Source: Frankiaceae bacterium (GTDB taxonomy: Bacteria; Actinomycetota; Actinomycetes; Frankiales; Frankiaceae). Taken from it: a DNA stretch of 5,893 nucleotides. The notes under the pieces are model-generated. The model was given only the letters and a program-made list of their open reading frames with translations, searched no databases and was not told the DNA's origin. This document shows positions 1 to 5,880 of this stretch, in pieces. Location of the stretch: assembly GCA_030840885.1 (NCBI GenBank), contig JAVEDQ010000363.1, positions 1-5,893 on the forward strand. The letters run 5' to 3'. The translations under genes were made by a program, and so were the position numbers. Positions within the stretch are counted from its first letter, which is position 1, and every line of letters begins with the position of its first letter.

Positions 1-353
1 CGCTCGACCTCGGTACCGCTGTCAGCGCCCGTGCCGCCCTGCTGGCGCTGCCCGGGATCGGGCCGTGGACGGCCGACACGGTCGTCATGCGGGCCCTCGG
101 GGACCGGGACGCGTTCCTCCCGGGTGACCTCGGCGTCCGGGTCGCCGCCGAGCGGCTCGGGCTGCCGAGCGACGCCCGGTCGCTCGAGCGGCACTCCCGG
201 CGCTGGAGCCCGTGGCGCGCCTACGCCGTGCAGCATCTGTGGGCCACCGGCGACCACGCGGTCAACCGGCTCCCGAGCGGGGGTGGTGACGCGCCGGACT
301 CGAACTTCCGGGGCGTCTCCAGCGAGCTCCCCGCGTGGGACACTGCCGGATGA
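1..353 (+). CDS. alkA: DNA-3-methyladenine glycosylase II, C-terminal part (5' end outside window)
   Basis: The product excises alkylated bases such as 3-methyladenine from DNA, starting base excision repair in the cytoplasm. The reading frame is open from position 3 to the TGA at 351-353; the start lies upstream of the window. Seen in sequence: a helix-hairpin-helix segment LPGIGPWTAD at 48-77, then FLPGDLGV, whose Asp (codon 126-128) aligns with the catalytic Asp238 of E. coli AlkA (there FLPDDYLI). Further on, RRWSPWRAYAVQHLW matches the AlkA C-terminal RWKPWRSYALLHIW. This is the HhH-GPD fold ending close to the usual AlkA C-terminus, followed by a Gly/Ser/Asp-rich tail of about 35 residues. 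The missing N-terminus could be a simple AlkA or an Ada-AlkA fusion, as in many actinomycetes; the window cannot tell. The stop codon overlaps the next gene's start. Confidence 0.9.
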   Translation, partial: LDLGTAVSARAALLALPGIGPWTADTVVMRALGDRDAFLPGDLGVRVAAERLGLPSDARSLERHSRRWSPWRAYAVQHLWATGDHAVNRLPSGGGDAPDSNFRGVSSELPAWDTAG

Positions 354-1126
354 TCGAGATCCTGGACCCGGCGAGACTGCCCCGAGCGAGGGAGGCAGGT
401 GCCCTGGTCGCCGACATCCTGCAGACACTGCGGCAGCGGTGCCGTGTCGGGACGAACTTGCTGGACATCGACCGGTGGGCCCAGTCCATGATCGTCGAGG
501 CCGGCGCGCAATCCTGCTACGTCGACTACGCGCCGTCCTTCGGCCGTGGCCCCTTCGGCCACTACATCTGCACGTCGGTCAACGACGCCGTGCTCCACGG
601 GCTGCCCCACGACTACTCGCTGGTCGACGGCGACCTGCTGTCGCTCGACCTCGCCGTCTCCGTCGGCGGAGTCGTCGCGGATTCCGCTATCAGCTTCGTC
701 GTGGGCGACGCGACCTCCTCGGCCGACGCCGCGCTGATCCGTGCGACCGAGAATGCATTGCGGGCGGGGATCGCCGTGGCCCGCCCCGGCGCTCGCCTGG
801 GCGACATCTCCCACGCCATCGGCACCGTGCTCAGCGAGGCCGGGTACCGGATCAACACCCAGTTCGGCGGCCACGGCGTCGGGTCGACGATGCACCAGGA
901 CCCGCACGTCGCGAACTCCGGGCGCCCGGGTCGCGGGTACACACTTCGCCCCGGGCTCCTGCTGGCCCTGGAACCGTGGGTCATGGCCGACACCGCCGAG
1001 CTCGTCACCGACCCCGACGGCTGGACCCTCCGCAGCGCGACGGGCTGCCGGACTGCACACAGCGAACACACGATTGCCATCACCGACGACGGAGCCGAGA
1101 TCCTCACCTTGACGAAGTCGGCCTAG
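350..1126 (+). CDS. map: Type I methionine aminopeptidase
   Basis: This cytosolic dinuclear-metal peptidase removes the initiator Met from new proteins when the second residue is small. The protein has 258 residues, close to the 264 of the E. coli enzyme, with the catalytic domain only and no N-terminal zinc-finger or SH3-binding extension. All metal ligands are present with near-family spacing: D100 (LLSLDLA), D111 (VADSA), H175 (GGHGVG), E208 (ALEPW) and E239 (HSEHT), matching E. coli D97, D108, H171, E204 and E235. H83 in VLHGLP matches substrate-site H79. I chose ATG 350 because the protein then begins MIEILDPARL like its family and because ATGA overlaps the upstream stop, implying coupled translation; an in-frame ATG at 335 would add five atypical residues. 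The ALEPW and TDPDGWTLRS segments look like an accessory actinobacterial paralogue rather than the housekeeping copy usually near secY-adk. That placement is inferred from memory of the family. Confidence 0.93.
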   Translation: MIEILDPARLPRAREAGALVADILQTLRQRCRVGTNLLDIDRWAQSMIVEAGAQSCYVDYAPSFGRGPFGHYICTSVNDAVLHGLPHDYSLVDGDLLSLDLAVSVGGVVADSAISFVVGDATSSADAALIRATENALRAGIAVARPGARLGDISHAIGTVLSEAGYRINTQFGGHGVGSTMHQDPHVANSGRPGRGYTLRPGLLLALEPWVMADTAELVTDPDGWTLRSATGCRTAHSEHTIAITDDGAEILTLTKSA

Positions 1127-1189
1127 GGCAGCAAGGTGGCGATCCGCGCGGGCGGGCATTGCGCCGGTCGTCGGAATCCGATGTCGTTC

Positions 1190-1201
1190 ACCTGATCAGG
1201 T
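1190..1201. promoter_or_regulatory. 12-bp perfect palindrome, possible operator
   Basis: ACCTGATCAGGT is an uninterrupted perfect palindrome, 64 bases after the map stop. Such symmetric sites are typical of dimeric repressor operators. It matches no operator consensus I can name and is far (about 520 bases) from the next start codon, so a regulatory role is only a possibility. Confidence 0.3.
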
Positions 1202-1422
1202 CCTTGTCACCGCAACGGGTGAAGTTGGCGACGAAGCGTCACGAATCCGTTGGTTCATCACGTTCCTGGACCAGCGGCGGCCCTGGTCGGCGGTCGTGGA
1301 GAGGACACGCCGGCCGGGGTCGTCGCCTCAGCGAGCCGCTGCTCGACCCACTGCTCGTCACAGCAGCGCAAAATAGTCGCCCGTCCCGTAACGACCCCCC
1401 GGGACACTCGTTGGTCCGGACA

Positions 1423-1473
1423 GCGAGGTCTTGGCCGGTGAGCCGGCTGGGGGGTTCACCGCCAAGACCTCGC
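1423..1473. other. Large imperfect hairpin, terminator-like or leader structure
   Basis: The left arm (1423-1444) and right arm (1453-1473) pair over about 21 bp with a loop of eight bases. GCGAGGTCTTGGC pairs perfectly with GCCAAGACCTCGC, then one C is bulged, then GGTGAGCC pairs with GGTTCACC through a single G-T wobble. No T-run follows on either strand, so it is not a classical intrinsic terminator, although actinomycetes often use hairpins without a U-tract. It lies about 300 bases after map and 250 before the patatin-like gene, so it could end the first transcript or sit in the leader of the second. Confidence 0.55.
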
Positions 1474-1626
1474 CTTCGCGTTCGCGGCTCCGATTCGGCT
1501 CCTTGTGTCGGAACGCTCGGCACGCTCGTCGGCCAGCGGCTCAGAGCCTGCTCCCGCCTGCCGTCGCGGAGCACGGGACCCTGGTCCGGTGGATCGAGGC
1601 GCAGGTCTGACGGATGTGTCGGAACC

Positions 1627-1650
1627 GCTTGCTGCGTCGGCGCAGCAGGC
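1627..1650 (+). other. Short GC-rich hairpin upstream of the patatin-like gene
   Basis: Bases 1627-1636 pair with 1641-1650 around a four-base TCGG loop. Seven of the ten pairs form an uninterrupted TGCTGCG/CGCAGCA stem, extended by one G-T wobble and two G-C pairs. It lies about 70 bases before the start codon, outside the SD, so it could be part of an mRNA leader. In GC-rich DNA a stem this size can arise by chance. Confidence 0.3.
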
Positions 1651-1711
1651 CCACGATGACGCCGCTCCTCGCGGGGCTGCTCGTGCCCGAGGCAAGACGC
1701 GGTCGGTCAGT

Positions 1712-1716
1712 GGAGG
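1712..1716 (+). promoter_or_regulatory. Ribosome binding site deciding the start at 1722
   Basis: GGAGG lies five bases before ATG 1722. The earlier in-frame ATGs at 1614 and 1656 have no comparable site and would add an Arg-rich N-terminus, so this SD fixes the start of the patatin-like gene. Confidence 0.75.
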
Positions 1717-1721
1717 CCAGC

Positions 1722-4700
1722 ATGGACGACGACCCGGCAACCGGCCTTACCGGCCGCGGGGGGACCTCCGGACCGGGGTGGCGGCCAGGGTGGCGGACCG
1801 AGTGGCGGAACCGGCTCCGGACCTCCCGGGCGTGGGCCGCCGGCCTGCAGGGCGCCGCCGTGGCGGTTTTCGCCGTCAGCGCGACCGTCTACACGCTCGC
1901 CACCCCGCACACGCCCCACATCCTGTCGGTCGAGCTGGCCGGTTCCTCGGCGGAGATCGAGCGGCTGACCGAGGGCTCCCTCGACGCGTACCGGACCGCG
2001 CTGGCGTGGGACGTCCTCCTGATCGCCGGGTACGCCGTCGCGATCGTCCTCGCGACGATGGTGGCCCGGGCGACCGCGCTGCGCCGCGTCGAACGGGTGG
2101 GGTACGGGCTGGCCGCCGGCGCCGTGGTGCTCGCCGCCGCCTGCGACCTCGTCGAGGACGTGCTGCTGCGGATCGTGCTCGACGCGCCGACCCCTGCCCG
2201 CGACGGGTTCGCGGTCGCGGCGCAGGCCGTGTCGTTCGCCAAGTGGGTGCTCGTCGTGCCCGCCGCCGCGGTGGCCGTCGTCGCCTGCCTGCTCACGCTC
2301 GGCCGGGCGTACCGGGCCACCCCGTCGGCGAGGCACGCGGCGGCGATGATGGCCGACTCGGTCGAGGTACCGGTCCGCGAGACGAGCGTGACCGGCGCCG
2401 TTACCGAGCCGGCGACGCAGGAGACCCCGTCCCCCGGGACCCCGTCGCCCGAGACCCCGTCGCCCGAGACCCTGGCGCGTGAAGACGTGGCCCAGTGCCG
2501 GTCGGCCTGGCGCGCGGCGAGCCAACTACCCGCCGGCCGGCCGTCGGCCACCGACCGCATCGGGTTCTGCGTCTCCGGCGGCGGAATCCGCTCGGCGACC
2601 TTCGGGCTGGGGGCGATGGACAGCCTCCGGGACCTCCTGGTGCAGGCGCGCTATCTGGTGTCGGTCTCCGGCGGCGGCTACGCGACCGGGGCGATGCAGC
2701 TGGCGATGCAACCGCTGCCGCAGCCGGCGGCAGGTGGGTCCGGAATCTCGGGGGTCCCCGGGATCTCCGGGGCCCGCCCGGCCGACGTCTTCGCCCCCGG
2801 CTCGGCCGAACTCGACCACGCCCGCAAGCACGGCCGCTACATCGCGGACGGGGCACGGGAGTGGACGGTGGCCGTCGTGCGGCTGCTGCGCGGAGTCCTG
2901 GTGAACCTCCTGCTGCTCGCGACACTGGCCGTGGTGGCGGGGCGCCTCATCGGCCACCTCTTCGCGATGTTCCCCGGCGACATGCTGCGCGACGACACCT
3001 GGCCACCGACCGGGGTGTTCTGGGCCGTCGGGGCGGCCTTCGGCGGTGCACTGCTGCTGGCCGTGATGCGCATCTGGGTCGAGCCGGCGCTCGGTTCGCG
3101 CGGGATCGGCGTCGCGCGGACCGCCGGTGCGTTGTTCGGGCTCGGCGCCGTCCTCGCCGTCGTCGGGATCGGGCTGCCGGTGCTGGCCGCCATCGCACAC
3201 CGACCCAGCGGAATCCCGGTCGCCACCGGGGGTGTCATCTCCCTGCTCTCCGCCTGGGGGGCGGCGATCGTCGCGCTCGGCCGCAGCCCGGCGGTCGTCA
3301 AGAGCGTGACCAAGGCATGGTCCTGGCAGGCGAAGGCGGGGACGCGCCTGCGTGGGGCGGCGGCGAATCTGCTCGTGGCGCTCGCGCTTCTCCTCGTGGC
3401 GGTAGCGCTGCTGCTCCTGCTCGGGGTGGTGCTGGCGACCACCAGCAACCTGACCGGGGACTCGTCGTGGCCGGGTCACGCCCACGAGTGGGTCTACACC
3501 GCTGGCGCGCTCGCGACGCTGGGCTTCTTCGCCACCGTGGACCAGGTCCGCTGGAGCCTCCACCCGTTCTACCGCCGCCGTCTCGCGACGGCCTTCGCGG
3601 TGCGGCGCGTGCGGACGGGCCCGATCGTGCGGGCTCGCGCGTACGACTTCGACACCGAGATGACGCCGCTGCACTCCTACGCCGGCCCGGTCAGCGCCAG
3701 CAGTGGCAGCACCGCTGCGTTCCCCCAGGTCATCTTCTCGTGCGCCGCCCACGACACCGACCGGGCGGTCAGCGTCCCCGGCCGGCGGGTCGTGCCGTGG
3801 ACCATGTCGGGCGACTACGTCGGGAGCCCGATGATCGGCTGGGCGCCCACCCGAGCGCTGTACGACTACGCGCCGCCGGTCCTGCAGGGCGATCTGACCG
3901 TGCAGGCCGCCCAGGCGATCTCGGGGGCCGCCGTCGCCAGTCAGCTCGGGCGCATGGCCCGGTCCTACAGCCGTCTGCTGACGCTCACCAACGTGCGTCT
4001 CGGGAGCTGGCTGCCGAGCCCCACCTACCTCCGGGCGGCCGAGGCCGGCGCCTGGATGGTCCCGACGCTCCCCCGGCGGCGGTATCTGAGCACCCTCGGC
4101 CGCGAGCTACTCGGCGTGCACCCCGGCGACGCGCCGCTGGTCTACGTGACCGACGGCGGGCACTACGAGAACCTCGGGCTGGTCGAGCTGCTCCGGCACC
4201 GCCCGTCGTTGGTCGTCTGCATCGACGGGAGCGGCGACCGGCCCGATGTGGCGACGACATTCGCGCAGGCGATCCAGCTCGCCTACGAGGAGCTCGGGGT
4301 GGTCATCGAGACCGGCGACGCGGCCAGGCTCGGCGCCGGGCCGGTCGGTCCGCCGCGCAGCGCGTCGAGTCAACTCATCGGCGAGCTCGAGGAGCGGCTC
4401 GCGCGATCCTGCGTCCTCACCGCACGGGTCAGCTATCCCGATCTCGGACCGGGCCTCCCGGCGGCCGAGGGGTTGCTGTTCCTCGGGAAGGCGACGCTGA
4501 CCCCGCAGATGCCGTTCGACCTGCTCGCGCACGCCTGCCGCAACCCGGCGTTTCCGAACGACAGCACCGCCGACCAGTGGTTCGACTTCGCGCAATTCGA
4601 CGCCTACCACGCCCTCGGCCGCTACGTCGGGCGGCAGCTGCTCGAGTCGATCATGTCCTTGGCGGACCCGCCGCCGGTCATTCCCGCCCCCCGGAGCGGG

Positions 4701-4826
4701 CCCACACTCCACCTACGCGGCGGCGACGGGCAGGATCTGCTCGTCGACCTGACGTTGCATCCCGACCGTCCGCAGCAATCGCGACCGGACTCCACGCGTG
4801 AGACGCGTGTGATCGGGGACACATAG
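1722..4826 (+). CDS. Membrane-bound patatin-like phospholipase with a TM block inside the catalytic domain
   Basis: A predicted Ser-Asp dyad lipid acyl hydrolase of 1034 residues; its substrate is unknown. Seen: four hydrophobic segments at about 38-60, 95-116, 127-146 and 170-192; a Pro/Thr/Ser/Glu linker (229-251); the patatin oxyanion motif SGGGIRS (285-291); nucleophile elbow SVSGGGY with S316; six hydrophobic segments at about 388-410, 430-452, 467-492, 503-520, 547-573 and 590-606; then a C-terminal half with FPQVIFSCAAHDTD, TLTNVRLGSWLPSP and DGGHYENLGLVELL, where D811 is the catalytic Asp. The last motifs are typical of large bacterial patatin-like proteins. Positive residues cluster at the N-terminus, after TM2, TM4, TM6, TM8 and TM10, so both catalytic halves should face the cytosol. 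The elbow is S-x-S-x-G rather than G-x-S-x-G. Ser-to-Asp distance is 495 residues, far more than in plain patatins. The gene stands between a long gap and an acetate transporter 72 bases downstream. I cannot name a characterised orthologue. Confidence 0.88.
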   Translation: MDDDPATGLTGRGGTSGPGWRPGWRTEWRNRLRTSRAWAAGLQGAAVAVFAVSATVYTLATPHTPHILSVELAGSSAEIERLTEGSLDAYRTALAWDVLLIAGYAVAIVLATMVARATALRRVERVGYGLAAGAVVLAAACDLVEDVLLRIVLDAPTPARDGFAVAAQAVSFAKWVLVVPAAAVAVVACLLTLGRAYRATPSARHAAAMMADSVEVPVRETSVTGAVTEPATQETPSPGTPSPETPSPETLAREDVAQCRSAWRAASQLPAGRPSATDRIGFCVSGGGIRSATFGLGAMDSLRDLLVQARYLVSVSGGGYATGAMQLAMQPLPQPAAGGSGISGVPGISGARPADVFAPGSAELDHARKHGRYIADGAREWTVAVVRLLRGVLVNLLLLATLAVVAGRLIGHLFAMFPGDMLRDDTWPPTGVFWAVGAAFGGALLLAVMRIWVEPALGSRGIGVARTAGALFGLGAVLAVVGIGLPVLAAIAHRPSGIPVATGGVISLLSAWGAAIVALGRSPAVVKSVTKAWSWQAKAGTRLRGAAANLLVALALLLVAVALLLLLGVVLATTSNLTGDSSWPGHAHEWVYTAGALATLGFFATVDQVRWSLHPFYRRRLATAFAVRRVRTGPIVRARAYDFDTEMTPLHSYAGPVSASSGSTAAFPQVIFSCAAHDTDRAVSVPGRRVVPWTMSGDYVGSPMIGWAPTRALYDYAPPVLQGDLTVQAAQAISGAAVASQLGRMARSYSRLLTLTNVRLGSWLPSPTYLRAAEAGAWMVPTLPRRRYLSTLGRELLGVHPGDAPLVYVTDGGHYENLGLVELLRHRPSLVVCIDGSGDRPDVATTFAQAIQLAYEELGVVIETGDAARLGAGPVGPPRSASSQLIGELEERLARSCVLTARVSYPDLGPGLPAAEGLLFLGKATLTPQMPFDLLAHACRNPAFPNDSTADQWFDFAQFDAYHALGRYVGRQLLESIMSLADPPPVIPAPRSGPTLHLRGGDGQDLLVDLTLHPDRPQQSRPDSTRETRVIGDT
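2421..2473 (+). repeat. 15-bp tandem repeat encoding an ETPSP linker
   Basis: Three copies of a 15-base unit (2421-2435, 2436-2450, 2451-2465; consensus GAGACCCCGTCGCCC) and a partial fourth lie within the patatin-like gene. They encode ETPSP-GTPSP-ETPSP-ET at residues 234-250. Since the unit is a multiple of three, copy number can vary without breaking the frame. The peptide is a likely disordered spacer between the N-terminal four-helix bundle and the hydrolase domain. Confidence 0.85.
4793..4809. repeat. Inverted repeat at the 3' end of the patatin-like gene
   Basis: CACGCGT and ACGCGTG flank a three-base GAG centre, inside the last codons of the gene and about 90 bases before the transporter start. 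The two arms also read as a direct repeat of ACGCGTG, as the core is self-complementary. It could be a regulator site for the transporter or a chance GC-rich motif. Confidence 0.3.
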
Positions 4827-4827
4827 T

Positions 4828-4879
4828 GGGTCAGGCGTCACAGACCGGCGCAATTTCCCAGCGCCGGGGCGCCCGACCC
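4828..4879 (+). promoter_or_regulatory. Two-tier stem-loop filling the spacer before the acetate transporter gene
   Basis: The outer stem pairs GGGTCAGGCG (4828-4837) with CGCCCGACCC (4870-4879), nine pairs with one A-C mismatch. The inner stem pairs CCGGCGC (4845-4851) with GCGCCGG (4861-4867) around the loop AATTTCCCA. The structure starts just after the patatin-like stop (4826) and ends five bases before the transporter SD (4885). It may terminate or attenuate the upstream transcript, or be a 5' leader structure affecting transporter translation. There is no U-tract, and no known riboswitch class is recognised. Confidence 0.5.
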
Positions 4880-4884
4880 GGATC

Positions 4885-4892
4885 AGGTGGAG
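4885..4892 (+). promoter_or_regulatory. Ribosome binding site deciding the start at 4899
   Basis: AGGTGGAG lies six bases before ATG 4899. The in-frame GTG at 4887 is inside this purine-rich SD and has no site of its own, so ATG 4899 is the better start. Confidence 0.7.
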
Positions 4893-4898
4893 AGCCTC

Positions 4899-5681
4899 AT
4901 GACCAGCCAACCCGGAACGCGGCACGCGGCCACGGGTGCCAGCAGCGCTCAGCCAGGGAGCCGTCCTGACGACTACCCCGACGTCTACCCGAACGAGCAC
5001 CGCGCCGACGGCAACCATCTCGGCGAAAGGTCACACGACGGCCGGCACGGGGCTCCACGTCGCGGCCAGGACGCGGTGGACACCCCAGCTCAGGCCGGCG
5101 CACCGGCCATTGCCGACCCCGCCCCGTTGGGCCTGGCGGCTTTCGCCCTCACGACCTTCGTGCTGAACGTCTTCAACGCCGGGATCATCGACAACGCCAA
5201 GCTCGAGGGCGTCGTCCTGCCCGTGGCGCTGTTCTACGGCGGCTTCGCGCAGCTGCTGGCCGGGATGTGGGAGTTCAAGAAGGGCAACACCTTCGGCGCC
5301 ACCGCCTTCAGCTCGTTCGGCGCGTTCTGGCTGGCCTACGCGGCCTACGCGAAGTTCGTCCTGCCCGGCATCGAGAACCAGCCCGACGCCTACAAGGCCA
5401 CCGGACTGTTCCTGCTCGCGTGGACGATCTTCGCGGCGATCCTGCTCACCGGTGCCGTCCGCATCAGCGGCGCGCTCGCCATGGTCTTCCTGACCGCGAC
5501 CGCGGCCTTCACGCTGCTCACCATCGGCACGCTCGGACAGGACACATCGATCACCAAGCTCGGCGGGATTCTGGGGATCGTGAGCGCCGGGTTCGCCTGG
5601 TACACCGCCTGGGCCGGCATCGTGAACGACAGCTGGAAGCGCACCGTTCTGCCGATCTTCGCGGTCAAGTCGAAGACCTGA
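4899..5681 (+). CDS. satP: Acetate uptake transporter, GPR1/FUN34/YaaH (SatP) family
   Basis: A predicted six-helix inner-membrane carrier for acetate, possibly also succinate, working with the proton gradient or as an anion channel as described for SatP homologues. The protein has 260 residues against 188 in E. coli SatP. The difference is mostly a hydrophilic N-terminus of about 72 residues, rich in Asp, His, Arg and Gly. The core follows the family: DPAPLGLAAF (73-82), FYGGFAQLLAGMWEFKKGNT (112-131), FGATAFSSFGAFWLAY (132-147) and C-terminal RTVLPI (248-253). Helices lie at about 77-97, 103-122, 132-151, 167-186, 189-209 and 219-240. The signature NPxPLGL begins with Asp instead of the usual Asn. 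The gene follows the patatin-like gene by 72 bases, spanned by a stem-loop, and is closed by a strong terminator. The family call is firm; the exact substrate is by homology only. Confidence 0.93.
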   Translation: MTSQPGTRHAATGASSAQPGSRPDDYPDVYPNEHRADGNHLGERSHDGRHGAPRRGQDAVDTPAQAGAPAIADPAPLGLAAFALTTFVLNVFNAGIIDNAKLEGVVLPVALFYGGFAQLLAGMWEFKKGNTFGATAFSSFGAFWLAYAAYAKFVLPGIENQPDAYKATGLFLLAWTIFAAILLTGAVRISGALAMVFLTATAAFTLLTIGTLGQDTSITKLGGILGIVSAGFAWYTAWAGIVNDSWKRTVLPIFAVKSKT

Positions 5682-5692
5682 CCTACGCGGGA

Positions 5693-5726
5693 GAAGCGGG
5701 GGCCGACACGAGTCGGCCCCCGCTTC
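5693..5726 (+). terminator. Strong hairpin terminator after the acetate transporter gene
   Basis: GAAGCGGGGGCCGAC (5693-5707) pairs perfectly with GTCGGCCCCCGCTTC (5712-5726) around a four-base ACGA loop, 11 bases after the stop. The 15-bp GC-rich stem lacks a following T-run, the form common in actinomycetes. It reads equally well from both sides, so it could also end a transcript from the right. Confidence 0.85.
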
Positions 5727-5740
5727 CGCATGTCGCGCCG

Positions 5741-5750
5741 CACAATTGTG
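5741..5750. promoter_or_regulatory. 10-bp AT-centred palindrome before the small broken frame
   Basis: CACAATTGTG is a perfect palindrome ending two bases before ATG 5753, in the only AT-rich patch of this spacer. It could be an operator or part of a promoter for the next frame; the short length makes chance occurrence plausible. Confidence 0.2.
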
Positions 5751-5752
5751 GC

Positions 5753-5880
5753 ATGCCGCGTGGCCGAGCGCTCGAGACCTTCCAGCTCGCCTACGACCGG
5801 ACCGCTTCGTCCCGGTCGAGGAGGCGCCGGACGTGTTCGCCGACGCCGTCCTCGAAGCCGTCAGTCTCGCGGACCGCTGA
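5753..5880 (+). pseudogene. Small unidentified reading frame, apparently frameshifted
   Basis: From ATG 5753 the frame reads MPRGRALETFQLAYDR with mostly G or C at third positions, then turns into a Ser/Arg-rich run with no stop to the window end. A different frame from about 5803 reads RFVPVEEAPDVFADAVLEAV, with high GC at third positions and G-rich first positions, to the TGA at 5878-5880. The switch coincides with a tandem duplication of GACCG (5795-5799 and 5800-5804). With one copy the two parts join through YDR-FVP into a 40-residue protein. I do not recognise the product. There is no strong SD, so initiation is uncertain. Alternatives are a sequencing error, a genuine frameshift mutation, or a longer gene in the first frame continuing beyond the window. 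Confidence 0.4.

Larger units (their letters stand above)
1127..1721. other. 595-base intergenic region with palindromes and hairpins, no convincing gene
   Basis: No reading frame here on either strand gives a recognisable protein. The open frames are rich in Arg, Ser, Pro and Gly, as expected of chance frames in GC-rich DNA. The stretch holds a small inverted repeat TCGGAATCCGA (1171-1181), a 12-bp palindrome (1190-1201) and a large hairpin (1423-1473). It also has a 7-bp direct repeat CGGCTCC near 1484-1501, an 11-bp direct repeat TGTGTCGGAAC (1504-1514 and 1615-1625), and a second hairpin (1627-1650). It probably contains the end of the alkA-map transcript and the promoter and leader of the patatin-like gene. 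No clear actinobacterial -10 hexamer (TANNNT) with a matching -35 could be picked out by eye. A small RNA cannot be excluded. Confidence 0.6.

Noticed and set aside
221..1159. Antisense open frame of 312 codons across alkA and map
   Set aside because: It opposes two well-supported genes and shows no recognisable domain.
1451..1475. GGTTCACC as a possible tRNA T-arm
   Set aside because: It is one arm of the 1423-1473 hairpin; no acceptor stem, anticodon arm or full T-arm can be built around it.
1239..1574. Minus-strand open frame of 111 codons in the gap
   Set aside because: Low-complexity Arg/Ser/Pro/Gly content, no SD and no family resemblance; it also crosses the large hairpin.
1614..1721. 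Longer N-terminus of the patatin-like protein from ATG 1614 or 1656
   Set aside because: No SD before either codon and Arg-rich non-conserved-looking residues, whereas ATG 1722 has GGAGG at ideal spacing.
1505..2482. Plus-strand open frame of 325 codons overlapping the start of the patatin-like gene
   Set aside because: Extremely Arg-rich, with no domains, and it conflicts with the SD-supported start at 1722.
2495..4801. Very long open frame (768 codons) in another plus-strand frame inside the patatin-like gene
   Set aside because: Its protein is Arg/Gly/Ala/Pro-rich with no motifs, while the chosen frame carries all the patatin motifs; long shadow frames are expected in GC-rich DNA.
1722..5681. 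A patatin-based defence operon, such as CBASS with a CapV-type effector
   Set aside because: No cyclic-nucleotide synthase, sensor or accessory defence gene is present; the neighbours are an acetate transporter and metabolic or repair genes.
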